A DNA stretch of 43,063 nucleotides. It comes from JBFIHZ01 sp041601535. Its GTDB lineage: Bacteria; Pseudomonadota; Gammaproteobacteria; Xanthomonadales; SZUA-36. Positions 26,092 to 34,058 of the stretch are shown in pieces; the stretch's first letter is position 1, and every line of letters starts with the position of its first letter. The position numbers and the translations under genes are program-made. The notes under the pieces were generated by a model. That model worked only from the letters and a program-made list of their open reading frames with translations, was not told where the DNA came from and ran no database searches. The DNA is taken from positions 1 through 43,063 of the forward strand of contig JBFIHZ010000004.1 of NCBI GenBank assembly GCA_041601535.1, in the 5' to 3' direction.

Positions 26092-26397
26092 ATGCTGACA
26101 CTGGCCCATTTTCTGACCCTAGGCGCAATCCTGTTCTGTCTCAGCGTCGCAGGGATATTTATCAACCGGAAAAACGTCATCATTTTGCTGATGTGCATCG
26201 AGCTGATGCTGCTGGCGGTGAATATGAACTTCGTCGCTTTTTCCCGATTCCTGGGCAATCTTGATGGCCAGGTGTTTGTATTCTTCATCCTTACCGTGGC
26301 CGCCGCCGAGGCTGCTATTGGCCTGGCCATTCTGGTGGTGTTGTTCCGTAACCGGGGGACCATCAACGTGACCGAACTCGACGATCTGAAGGGCTGA
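26092..26397 (+). CDS. nuoK: NADH-quinone oxidoreductase subunit K
   Basis: 101-residue ND4L-type membrane subunit with three helices, the normal family length. The two conserved membrane glutamates lie in IELMLLAVNMNFVAFS and in TVAAAEAAIGLAILVVLFRNRGTINV; both are present. AGGAGACC precedes the ATG at 26092 at good spacing. It is followed by nuoL after one base. Confidence 0.98.
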   Translation: MLTLAHFLTLGAILFCLSVAGIFINRKNVIILLMCIELMLLAVNMNFVAFSRFLGNLDGQVFVFFILTVAAAEAAIGLAILVVLFRNRGTINVTELDDLKG

Positions 26398-26398
26398 C

Positions 26399-28390
26399 AT
26401 GTCTGTTGAAACCACCCTGTTACTGATCCCCCTGTTACCGCTGGCCGCGGCCATTATTGCCGGCCTGTTGCGGGCGCAAGTGGGCCGGGCCGGTGCCCAC
26501 TGGCTGACCATTATTGGTGTGGCGGTGGCGTTTGTACTGTCAGCCTGGGTGCTGTACCAGCAGGTCTTTGAAGGGCTGGGCAGCCTGAATTACAGCGTCT
26601 ACACCTGGATGATTTCCGATGGCATCCGCTTCGAAGTGGGCTTCCTGGTGGATCACCTGACCTCACTGATGATGTGTGTAGTCACCTTTGTGTCACTGAT
26701 GGTGCACGTATACACCGTCGGCTATATGTCGGAAGACCCGGGTTACCAGCGCTTTTTCAGTTATATCGCGCTGTTTACCTTCAGCATGCTGATGCTGGTG
26801 ATGTCGAACAACTTCCTGCAGCTGTTTTTTGGCTGGGAAGCGGTGGGGCTGGTGTCATATCTGTTGATCGGCTTCTGGTACAAGCGTGAGTCGGCCATCT
26901 TCGCCAACCTGAAGGCCTTCCTGGTCAACCGGGTGGGCGATTTCGGATTTTTGCTGGGCATTGCCGGCATCCTGTATGCCACCGGTTCGCTGGATTATGC
27001 CGAGGTGTTTGCCCAGGCCCCGGAAATTGCCGGTCAGACCTACAGCATTCTGCCCGGCATGGAATGGCAATTGATCACGGTGATCTGCGTCTGCCTGTTT
27101 ATCGGTGCGATGGGTAAATCGGCGCAGGCGCCTTTGCACGTCTGGCTGCCTGATTCGATGGAAGGCCCGACACCCATTTCCGCACTGATTCACGCCGCCA
27201 CCATGGTGACGGCCGGTATATTCATGGTGGCTCGCATGTCGCCGCTGTTTGAGCTCAGTGACGCCGCGCTCAGTTTCGTCATGCTGACTGGCGCGTTCAC
27301 CGCGCTGGCCATGGGCCTGATCGGCATTGTGCAAAACGACATCAAGCGGGTGATTGCCTACTCCACGCTGTCGCAGCTGGGCTATATGACGGTGGCATTG
27401 GGCGTTTCGGCCTATTCCGCCGCCATTTTCCACCTGATGACCCATGCCTTTTTCAAAGCCTTGCTGTTCCTGGGTGCCGGCTCGGTGATTATTGCCCTGC
27501 ACCACCAGCAGGACATGCGTTTTATGGGCGGGCTGCGCAAGCACATGCCCATCACCTGGCTGACCGCCTGGGTGGGCACCCTGGCGCTGGTGGGCTTTCC
27601 GTTGTTATCCGGGTTCTATTCCAAGGATGCCATCATCGAAGCGGTGGCCGAATCGCACCGGTTTGGCAGTTCACTGGCTTACTGGGCGGTATTGCTGGGT
27701 GTGCTGGTCACCTCGTTTTACAGTTTCCGCCTGTTGTACCTGGTATTCCACGGCAAGCCGCGCTACACGGTTGACCACGAAGCCGGCGATCATCCACCCG
27801 ACGGTGTGCTGCAGCACGAGCCACATGAATCACCGTGGGTGGTAACCGTGCCGCTGGTGCTGTTGGCCATTCCCTCGGTGGTGATTGGTTATTTCACTAT
27901 CGATCCGGTGTTGTTCGGCGGCTGGCTGGATGACGCCATCACGGTATTGCCGCAAAACGATGTGCTGGCTGAGCTGGGCCAGCATTTCCACGGCGGCATG
28001 GCCATGGCGCTGCATGCGTTTGGCACCGCGCCGTTCTGGCTGATGATTGCCGGTTTCGTGCTGGCAACCGTGATTTACCGCCTGCAGCCAGCACTGGCGG
28101 ACCGTCTGAAAAGCCGCATGCCCGGGCTGCATCGCCTGCTGGAAAACAAGTATTACTGGGACGAGCTGTACCAGTCACTGTTTGTTAAGCGCGCCGTGCA
28201 ACTGGGCCAGGGTCTGTGGGAAAAAGCGGATGCCGGCCTGATTGACGGTTTGCTGGTGAATGGATCGGCGCGGTTGGTCAGCAATGTGGCGGCGCGGGTG
28301 CGCCTGTGGCAAAGCGGTTATTTGTTCCAGTATGCGTTTGCAATGATTCTGGGCCTGATTGGAATCCTGGCTGTTTGGGTGGTGGTGTGA
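26399..28390 (+). CDS. nuoL: NADH-quinone oxidoreductase subunit L
   Basis: 663-residue distal antiporter-like proton channel of complex I, with the long lateral helix expected in its C-terminal part. Conserved blocks include FFGWEAVGLVSYLLIGFWY (Glu of helix 5), GAMGKSAQAPLHVWLPDSMEGPTPISALIHAATMVTAGIFMVAR (Lys of helix 7), and QNDIKRVIAYSTLSQLGYM followed by the HLMTHAFFKALLFLGAGSV block. The length is slightly above E. coli NuoL (613), with extra hydrophilic residues around 455-480. It starts one base after nuoK. Confidence 0.98.
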   Translation: MSVETTLLLIPLLPLAAAIIAGLLRAQVGRAGAHWLTIIGVAVAFVLSAWVLYQQVFEGLGSLNYSVYTWMISDGIRFEVGFLVDHLTSLMMCVVTFVSLMVHVYTVGYMSEDPGYQRFFSYIALFTFSMLMLVMSNNFLQLFFGWEAVGLVSYLLIGFWYKRESAIFANLKAFLVNRVGDFGFLLGIAGILYATGSLDYAEVFAQAPEIAGQTYSILPGMEWQLITVICVCLFIGAMGKSAQAPLHVWLPDSMEGPTPISALIHAATMVTAGIFMVARMSPLFELSDAALSFVMLTGAFTALAMGLIGIVQNDIKRVIAYSTLSQLGYMTVALGVSAYSAAIFHLMTHAFFKALLFLGAGSVIIALHHQQDMRFMGGLRKHMPITWLTAWVGTLALVGFPLLSGFYSKDAIIEAVAESHRFGSSLAYWAVLLGVLVTSFYSFRLLYLVFHGKPRYTVDHEAGDHPPDGVLQHEPHESPWVVTVPLVLLAIPSVVIGYFTIDPVLFGGWLDDAITVLPQNDVLAELGQHFHGGMAMALHAFGTAPFWLMIAGFVLATVIYRLQPALADRLKSRMPGLHRLLENKYYWDELYQSLFVKRAVQLGQGLWEKADAGLIDGLLVNGSARLVSNVAARVRLWQSGYLFQYAFAMILGLIGILAVWVVV

Positions 28391-28408
28391 TGAAGGGGCG
28401 GAACTGAC

Positions 28409-29953
28409 ATGGAATCGAACTGGCCCGTATTAAGCCTGTTGATCTGGCTGCCCATAATCGGCGGCGCGCTGGTGGCCGCACTGGGGCAACAGAAAGCATC
28501 ACAGGCGCGCATCCTGTCCTTGCTGGTGTCCCTGCTGACGCTGGCGCTGAGCGTCACGCTGTTCACCGATTTCGATCGTGACACCGCCGCCATGCAGTTC
28601 GTGGAACGGCAGCCCTGGATCGACGCGTTCCGCATCGAGTACTTCCTTGGTGTCGATGGCTTTTCCATGCCGCTGATCCTGCTGACCACGTTTTTTGGCG
28701 TGTTGGTGGTAATTGCCAGCTGGGAAGTCATCCGCTCACGGGTGCACCAGTACATGGCGTCTTTCCTGGTCATGGAAGGGCTGATGGTGGGCGTGTTTTC
28801 GGCGCTGGACGGCTTGCTGTTCTATGTTTTCTTCGAGGCGATGCTGATCCCCATGTTCCTGGTGATCGGTATGTGGGGTGGCCCGCGGCGGGTCTATGCC
28901 ACCATCAAGTTTTTCCTCTACACCTTCCTGGGCTCGGTGTTCATGCTGGTGGGCCTGATCTACCTGTACCTGCAATCGGGCAGCTGGTCCATTCCTGACT
29001 GGCACCAGTTACCGCTCGGTGGTCAGGCGCAAACCTGGCTGTTCCTCGGGTTCCTGGCCGCGTTCTCTGTGAAAATTCCCATGTGGCCGGTGCACACCTG
29101 GTTGCCGGATGCGCACGTTGAAGCACCCACCGGTGGTTCGGTCATTCTGGCGGCCATCATGCTGAAAATTGGTGGCTACGGCTTTATCCGTTTCAGCCTG
29201 CCGATCACGCCTGATGCCAGCAGCCAGCTGGATTGGCTGATCATTGCCCTGTCGCTGATCGCGGTGGTGTATATCGGCTTCGTCGCGCTGGTGCAACAGG
29301 ACATGAAAAAGCTGATTGCCTATTCATCCATTTCCCATATGGGTTTTGTCACGCTGGGCCTGTTCATCGCATTTGGTATTTTCCGCAACTCGTCTGACCC
29401 GCAAGGGGCGGCGCTGGGTGTGGAAGGCGCGATGGTACAGATGATATCGCATGGGTTTGTGTCCGGCGCGCTGTTCCTGTGCGTCGGCGTGCTTTACGAC
29501 CGGCTGCACAGCCGCATGATTCGTGATTATGGCGGCGTTGCCAACAGCATGCCGTGGTTTGCGTTCTTTGCCGTGTTGTTCTTTATGGCCAATTCCGGAC
29601 TGCCGGGTACCAGCGGTTTTGTTGGCGAGTTCATGGTGATACTGGCTTCGTTCAAGGCCAATTTCTGGTATGCCTTCCTCACCGGCCTGAACCTGGTGCT
29701 GGGGGCCGCTTACAGCCTGTGGCTGGTCAAACGGGTGATTTTTGGTGACGTGGGCAGCACCGAGGTGGCTGAATTACAGGACATCAACAGGCGCGAAGCC
29801 CTGGTGCTTACCACGCTGGCCGCTGCCGTGCTGCTGGTTGGTTTGTGGCCGGCCCCACTGGTCGATGTCATGCATGCTTCGGTAGCGGAACTGCTCGTCC
29901 ACATCCAGCAATCCAAGCTCCCTGTGATGGGCGCAGTCAGCGCAGGCATTTGA
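28409..29953 (+). CDS. nuoM: NADH-quinone oxidoreductase subunit M
   Basis: 514-residue antiporter-like membrane subunit (ND4 type). About 14 helices. Key blocks: FEAMLIPMFLVIGMWGGPRRVYATIKFFLYTFLGS (Glu of helix 5), FSVKIPMWPVHTWLPDAHVEAPTGGSVILAAIMLKIGGYGFIRF (Lys and the broken helix 7) and VQQDMKKLIAYSSISHMGFVTLG. It begins 18 bases after the nuoL stop and is followed by nuoN after 13 bases. Confidence 0.98.
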   Translation: MESNWPVLSLLIWLPIIGGALVAALGQQKASQARILSLLVSLLTLALSVTLFTDFDRDTAAMQFVERQPWIDAFRIEYFLGVDGFSMPLILLTTFFGVLVVIASWEVIRSRVHQYMASFLVMEGLMVGVFSALDGLLFYVFFEAMLIPMFLVIGMWGGPRRVYATIKFFLYTFLGSVFMLVGLIYLYLQSGSWSIPDWHQLPLGGQAQTWLFLGFLAAFSVKIPMWPVHTWLPDAHVEAPTGGSVILAAIMLKIGGYGFIRFSLPITPDASSQLDWLIIALSLIAVVYIGFVALVQQDMKKLIAYSSISHMGFVTLGLFIAFGIFRNSSDPQGAALGVEGAMVQMISHGFVSGALFLCVGVLYDRLHSRMIRDYGGVANSMPWFAFFAVLFFMANSGLPGTSGFVGEFMVILASFKANFWYAFLTGLNLVLGAAYSLWLVKRVIFGDVGSTEVAELQDINRREALVLTTLAAAVLLVGLWPAPLVDVMHASVAELLVHIQQSKLPVMGAVSAGI

Positions 29954-29966
29954 GGTCCGGACTGAA

Positions 29967-31412
29967 ATGAATATGTCAAAAATCTTGCTCGCAGCGCCGG
30001 AAATCTGGGTGTTTCTCATGGCCTGCATCATCCTCATTGTGGACCTGTTCCTGCGTGAAGAGCGGCGTGGCATCATCCACCTGCTTGGCATGCTGACCCT
30101 GATCTTTGCTGCGATTATTACCCTGCGCGCGGATTACGCGGAAGCCGGGTTGCGATCGGCCAGTGCTTTTGGCGGCAGTTTTCTGCGTGACCCGATGGGC
30201 GATGTGCTGAAACTGTTCAGCTACCTGATCCTGGCGTTCGTCTTTATTTACGCCAAGTTCTACCTGCGCCAGTTCCGCATGTTCAGGGCGGATTTTTACA
30301 CGCTGTCGCTGTTCGCCTTGTTGGGCATCATGCTGCTGATCTCAGCCAACAGCCTGATAATGATCTATCTGGGGCTGGAGCTGACTTCCCTGTCCAGTTA
30401 CGCGCTGGTGGCCTACGACCGCGATTCACGCCGCGGCTCTGAAGCGGCCATGAAATATTTTGTGCTGGGGTCCATGGCCTCAGGCATGCTGTTATATGGC
30501 ATGTCGATGATTTACGGTGCCACCGGCAGCCTGGACCTGAACCTGATCGGGGCCGCGGTTTCCTCCGCCGGGCGTGATGATGTCATGCTGGTCTTCGGCC
30601 TGGTATTCCTGGTGGTCGGGCTGGCTTTCAAACTCGGCGCGGTGCCGTTCCATATGTGGATACCTGATGTGTATCACGGTGCCCCAGCCGGTATTACCCT
30701 GTTGATCGCGGCGTTGCCCAAGATGGCTGCATTCGCGATGACCTTTCGGTTGCTGCAGACGGGTATGGGCAGCCTGCAGGAAGACTGGGGGCAGATGCTG
30801 GCGGTGCTGGCGCTGTTGTCCATCGTGCTGGGCAATGTGGCGGCCATTGCGCAAAGCAACATCAAGCGCATGCTGGCCTATTCCACCATTTCGCACATGG
30901 GTTTCATGTTGCTGGGTTTCCTGCCCGGGACCAATGCCGGGTTTGGCGCGGCGATGTATTACGTGATTGTCTATTCGCTGATGACGGCGGCCGCATTTGG
31001 CATGGTGATTCTGCTGTCTTCGCGCGGGGTGGAAGCGGAAGAGCTGGATGATTTCAAAGGCCTGAACCAGCGCAGCAACTGGTACGCAGCCATCATGGCG
31101 ATGGTGATGTTTTCGATGGCGGGCGTGCCCGTGTTTGTGGGCTTCTTTGCCAAGTGGCTGGTCATCCAGGCAGCGCTGGAAGCAGGGCTGGTATGGCTGG
31201 CGCTGCTGGCAGTCGTGTTCTCGGTGATCGGCGCGTTCTACTACCTGCGGGTGGTGAAGCTGATGTATTTTGACGATCCGAAAACAGAAACTGATATTAA
31301 TGCGCCGGTGGATTTCCGTGCGGTGCTGTCCCTGAACGGCATCCTTATGCTGGGTCTTGGCATATTCTCCGGTTCGCTGATTGCGGTGTGCATGGCGTCA
31401 TTTGGGGCCTGA
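29967..31412 (+). CDS. nuoN: NADH-quinone oxidoreductase subunit N
   Basis: 481-residue antiporter-like membrane subunit (ND2 type), the third proton-channel module and the last gene of the operon. The family block IYLGLELTSLSSYALVAYDRDSRRGSEAAMKYFVLGSMASGMLLYGMSMIYGATGSL is complete, as are FKLGAVPFHMWIPDVYHGAPAGITLLIAALPKMAAFAM and SNIKRMLAYSTISHMGFMLLG. ATG 29967 and ATG 29973 are both possible starts. The 3' region contains stem-loops but no T-run terminator. Confidence 0.98.
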   Translation: MNMSKILLAAPEIWVFLMACIILIVDLFLREERRGIIHLLGMLTLIFAAIITLRADYAEAGLRSASAFGGSFLRDPMGDVLKLFSYLILAFVFIYAKFYLRQFRMFRADFYTLSLFALLGIMLLISANSLIMIYLGLELTSLSSYALVAYDRDSRRGSEAAMKYFVLGSMASGMLLYGMSMIYGATGSLDLNLIGAAVSSAGRDDVMLVFGLVFLVVGLAFKLGAVPFHMWIPDVYHGAPAGITLLIAALPKMAAFAMTFRLLQTGMGSLQEDWGQMLAVLALLSIVLGNVAAIAQSNIKRMLAYSTISHMGFMLLGFLPGTNAGFGAAMYYVIVYSLMTAAAFGMVILLSSRGVEAEELDDFKGLNQRSNWYAAIMAMVMFSMAGVPVFVGFFAKWLVIQAALEAGLVWLALLAVVFSVIGAFYYLRVVKLMYFDDPKTETDINAPVDFRAVLSLNGILMLGLGIFSGSLIAVCMASFGA

Positions 31413-31430
31413 TTCCTGCTGCCCGCTGCT

Positions 31431-31464
31431 TCGGCCCGGCTTGCGGATAAATAACCCGGGCTGA
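31431..31464 (+). other. Stem-loop in the nuo 3' region
   Basis: TCGGCCCGG at 31431-31439 pairs with CCGGGCTGA at 31456-31464 (9 pairs, one G-T) around a 16-base A/T-rich loop, 19 bases after the nuoN stop. A weaker second stem, CGGACC at 31479-31484 with GGTCCG at 31502-31507, and the 10-bp palindrome CTGCCGGCAG at 31533-31542 follow. None has a T-run, so if the operon ends here termination is probably factor-dependent, or the stems protect the 3' end. The rest of 31413-31625 shows no gene. Confidence 0.5.
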
Positions 31465-31625
31465 GGCGCGCCAGATGCCGGACCGGATGGCTGTCTGGTT
31501 TGGTCCGTCGGTGACCGGCGCTGCTGTTGAAACTGCCGGCAGGCAGCCCCATTTACTAACTGTTCCGGTGGCTGCGGAATAACGGCCGAATATGCTTTTG
31601 CTCTGCCGGGAATGGACCAGGGGCC

Positions 31626-31654
31626 TTGTAATGATTCCCTGGAATCTATATCAT
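31626..31654 (+). promoter_or_regulatory. Promoter for the initiator tRNA and rimP-nusA operon
   Basis: TTGTAA at 31626-31631 (4 of 6 matches) and TATCAT at 31649-31654 (5 of 6) are separated by 17 bases. The expected start near 31661 lies about 8 bases before the mature 5' end of the tRNA. This is the strongest promoter-like sequence between nuoN and rimP and implies that the tRNA and translation operon are transcribed separately from nuo. Confidence 0.7.
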
Positions 31655-31668
31655 TCTCGGCTTGCTGA

Positions 31669-31745
31669 TGCGGGGTGGAGCAGTCTGGCAGCTCGTCGGG
31701 CTCATAACCCGAAGGTCGCAGGTTCGAATCCTGCCCCCGCTACCA
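31669..31745 (+). tRNA. metY: Initiator tRNA-fMet (anticodon CAT)
   Basis: 77-nt tRNA with encoded CCA. Initiator features: three G-C pairs GGG/CCC closing the anticodon stem around CTCATAA, A11-T24 in the D-stem, and no Watson-Crick pair at position 1-72. Here position 1 is T and position 72 is T (acceptor TGCGGGG against CCCCGCT), rather than the usual C1-A72. The T-arm is GCAGGTTCGAATCCTGC. Its place before rimP-nusA-infB matches E. coli metY. Symbol given by this synteny. Confidence 0.97.
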
Positions 31746-31753
31746 GTTTTAAG

Positions 31754-31777
31754 AAAAGGCCCCAGAGGGGCCTTTTT
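31754..31777 (+). terminator. Intrinsic terminator directly after tRNA-fMet
   Basis: A perfect 10-bp stem (AAAAGGCCCC at 31754-31763 with GGGGCCTTTT at 31767-31776) closes an AGA loop and runs into TTTTT at 31773-31777. It starts 8 bases after the CCA end, so most tRNA transcripts should end here, with read-through feeding rimP-nusA. Confidence 0.9.
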
Positions 31778-31780
31778 GAT

Positions 31781-31813
31781 ATACCGGCGCTGCGTTGCTC
31801 CGCAGGCCGGTAT
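31781..31813 (+). other. Strong hairpin in the rimP-nusA leader
   Basis: ATACCGGC at 31781-31788 pairs with GCCGGTAT at 31806-31813, and CTGCG at 31790-31794 with CGCAG at 31801-31805; one G is bulged and the loop is 6 bases. It begins 3 bases after the terminator T-run and has no T-run of its own. It could be a processing site or protect the read-through RNA. Confidence 0.6.
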
Positions 31814-31861
31814 CCTGGCGACACAATGGATGATGCAATGATCGAATGAAATCGCATTGAA

Positions 31862-31911
31862 CTGTGATTCACCGCAAGCAGCGGATGGATCACAGACCTG
31901 TACCGGTCAGG
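31862..31911 (+). other. Further leader hairpins before rimP
   Basis: CTGTGAT at 31862-31868 pairs with ATCACAG at 31889-31895, enclosing CCGC/GCGG around the loop AAGCA. Immediately after, CCTG at 31897-31900 pairs with CAGG at 31908-31911. Together with the neighbouring elements these make the leader nearly continuous secondary structure. Confidence 0.5.
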
Positions 31912-31931
31912 CCGGGCAGGCTGTTTGTCGC

Positions 31932-31955
31932 AAGGGGCTGTTACGCCCTTTTTTT
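31932..31955 (+). terminator. Second intrinsic terminator/attenuator before rimP
   Basis: The arm AAGGGGC at 31932-31938 pairs with GCCCTTT at 31945-31951 (7 pairs, one G-T) around TGTTAC, and is followed by an uninterrupted T-run to 31955. It lies 40 bases before the rimP start codon, inside the leader, where a terminator would act as an attenuator for the rimP-nusA-infB operon. Confidence 0.7.
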
Positions 31956-31995
31956 GTGCCTGTGAACATGCTCGTGGCCTGAGCCGGAGTGGATT

Positions 31996-32469
31996 TTGAG
32001 TGCTGCCAAACTGACAAAGATGCTGCAACCGCTGGTTGAAGACCTGGGCTATGAATTCGTTGGCCTGGAGTACAGCAGCAACCCGAAAAACCCGGTGCTG
32101 GTGTTGTATATCGACAAGCCGGAAGGCATCGCGGTTGAAGACTGTGAGGCCACCAGCCGCGAGGTTGCTGCCTTGCTGGACGTGGAAGACCCGATTCCCG
32201 GGCAATACGTTCTGGAAGTGTCCTCTCCCGGGCTGGACCGCCCGTTGTTTACACCGGCGCAGTTTGCACAGTTTGCCGGTGAGGAAGCGCAGATCACCCT
32301 GTACGCACCGCAAGATGGCCGGCGCAAGTTCAAGGGAAAAATTCTGGGTGTCGATGGCGAATCGATACGGATCGAGCAGGACGGCGTGGAAGTCACGCTG
32401 GAACACGACAATATCACCAAGGCGCGACTGGTGCCCGACTACGACAGCATATTGGCTGACAAGGGTTGA
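31996..32469 (+). CDS. rimP: Ribosome maturation factor RimP
   Basis: 157-residue factor needed for maturation of the 30S subunit. The N-terminal alpha/beta domain has LTKMLQPLVEDLGYEFVGLEYSSNPKNPVLVLYIDKPEGIAVEDCEATSREVAALLD, and the SH3-like C-terminal domain begins near residue 85 after VSSPGLDRPL, all family-typical. The start is TTG 31996, supported by GGAG at 31985-31988, 7 bases upstream; no ATG or GTG gives a sensible N-terminus. First protein gene of the operon with nusA, which starts 50 bases after the rimP stop. Confidence 0.96.
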   Translation: MSAAKLTKMLQPLVEDLGYEFVGLEYSSNPKNPVLVLYIDKPEGIAVEDCEATSREVAALLDVEDPIPGQYVLEVSSPGLDRPLFTPAQFAQFAGEEAQITLYAPQDGRRKFKGKILGVDGESIRIEQDGVEVTLEHDNITKARLVPDYDSILADKG

Positions 32470-32519
32470 GTGGGGTTCGCGAAAACTGAAATGAAGATCG
32501 GACAGAGAGAAATAGCGCG

Positions 32520-34019
32520 ATGAGCAAAGAGATTCTGCTGGTTGTCGATGCGGTATCCAACGAGAAAGGCGTGAGCAAAGATGTGATCTTTGGCGCGCTT
32601 GAAGCCGCATTGGCTTCTGCCGCCCGCAAACTGAGTGCGGAAGAGCGCGATGTGCGTGTGTCCATTGACCGCTCTACCGGTGAGTATGAAACCTTTCGCC
32701 GCTGGGAAGTGCTGGATGACGACGCCGAGCTGGAGTTTGAAGACAGCCAGCTGAGTTTGTCCGCCGCGCGCGAAATCGACCCGGACATCGAGGTCGGCGG
32801 TTTTATCGAAGAGCCGATGGAGAACGCTGAATTTGGCCGTATCGCCGCGCAAACCGCCAAGCAGGTTATCGTGCAGCGGGTACGCGAAGCGGAACGTGCA
32901 CAGGTGGTTGAAGCTTACAAGGACCGTGCCGGCGAACTGATCAACGGCATCGTCAAGCGGGTGGAGCGCGGTAACGTCTATATCGACCTGGGCGGCAATG
33001 CCGAGGCATTTATCTCCCAACGGCACATGATCCAGGGTGAAACCGTACGCCCGGGTGAACGCCTGCGCGCCTACCTGTTCGAAGTGCGTGAAGAGCTGCG
33101 TGGTCCGCAGTTGTTTGCCAGCCGCACCATTGTTGAGTTCCTGGTGGCGCTGTTTGAACTGGAAGTGCCGGAAATTGGCCAGGAGCTGATTTCCATCATG
33201 GGCGGTGCACGCGACCCGGGCCGTCGCGCCAAGATTGCCGTGCGTTCCAATGACAAGCGCACCGACCCGATCGGGGCCTGCGTGGGCATGCGGGGTTCGC
33301 GTGTGCAGGCAGTGTCCAATGAACTGGCCGGTGAGCGTATTGACATCATCCTGTGGGATGACAACCCGGCGCAGTTCGTGGTGAATGCGATGGCACCAGC
33401 GGAAGTGGCTTCCATCGTGGTGGATGAAGAAAATCAGTCCATGGATATCGCGGTAGAAGAGTCAAACCTGTCCCAGGCCATTGGCCGCGGCGGGCAAAAC
33501 GTCCGCCTGGCCGGCGAACTGACCGGCTGGTCACTGAACGTGCTTACCGTGGAGCAGGCCGAGCAGAAAGGCGAGGAAGAGTCGCGCACCATCCTGGAGC
33601 GGTTCATGAAACGCCTGGATGTGGGCGAAGACGTGGCCAGCATTCTGGTGCAGGAAGGGTTCAGTAACATCGAGGAAGTGGCGTATGTGCCCGAATCCGA
33701 GTTGCTGGGTATCGAGGAATTCGATGAAGAAATCGTCACCGAAATCCGCCGCCGCGCGCGCGATGCACTGCTCACGCAATTGATTGCCAAGGAAGAAGTG
33801 CTGGACGAAAACCGTCCCGAAGAGGACCTGATGCACCTTGAAGGCATGACCGAACGGCTGGCTTTCCGGCTGGCGGAAAAGGGCGTGCGCACCCAGGAAG
33901 ATCTCGCCGAACTGGCAGTAGACGAATTGAAAGACATAGACGAAGAAATGAGCGATGAAGATGCGGCCGCATTAATCATGGCCGCCAGGGCGCCGTGGTT
34001 TGCTGAAGACAGCGAATAA
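32520..34019 (+). CDS. nusA: Transcription termination/antitermination factor NusA
   Basis: 499-residue RNA polymerase-associated factor controlling pausing, termination and rRNA antitermination. Domains: N-terminal polymerase-binding domain (1 to about 130), S1 domain (about 135-200; ELINGIVKRVERGNVYIDLGGNAEAFIS), two KH domains (about 205-345, including GACVGMRGSRVQAVSNELAGERIDIILW and AIGRGGQNVRLAGELTGW), and two C-terminal acidic repeats (about 360-425 and 435-495) as in E. coli. AGAGAG precedes ATG 32520. In E. coli NusA represses its own operon; the leader terminators upstream of rimP would suit that here. Confidence 0.98.
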   Translation: MSKEILLVVDAVSNEKGVSKDVIFGALEAALASAARKLSAEERDVRVSIDRSTGEYETFRRWEVLDDDAELEFEDSQLSLSAAREIDPDIEVGGFIEEPMENAEFGRIAAQTAKQVIVQRVREAERAQVVEAYKDRAGELINGIVKRVERGNVYIDLGGNAEAFISQRHMIQGETVRPGERLRAYLFEVREELRGPQLFASRTIVEFLVALFELEVPEIGQELISIMGGARDPGRRAKIAVRSNDKRTDPIGACVGMRGSRVQAVSNELAGERIDIILWDDNPAQFVVNAMAPAEVASIVVDEENQSMDIAVEESNLSQAIGRGGQNVRLAGELTGWSLNVLTVEQAEQKGEEESRTILERFMKRLDVGEDVASILVQEGFSNIEEVAYVPESELLGIEEFDEEIVTEIRRRARDALLTQLIAKEEVLDENRPEEDLMHLEGMTERLAFRLAEKGVRTQEDLAELAVDELKDIDEEMSDEDAAALIMAARAPWFAEDSE

Positions 34020-34058
34020 CAGCATCCAGGCACCCCGGGGTTCAGCAAGGAGTAAATT

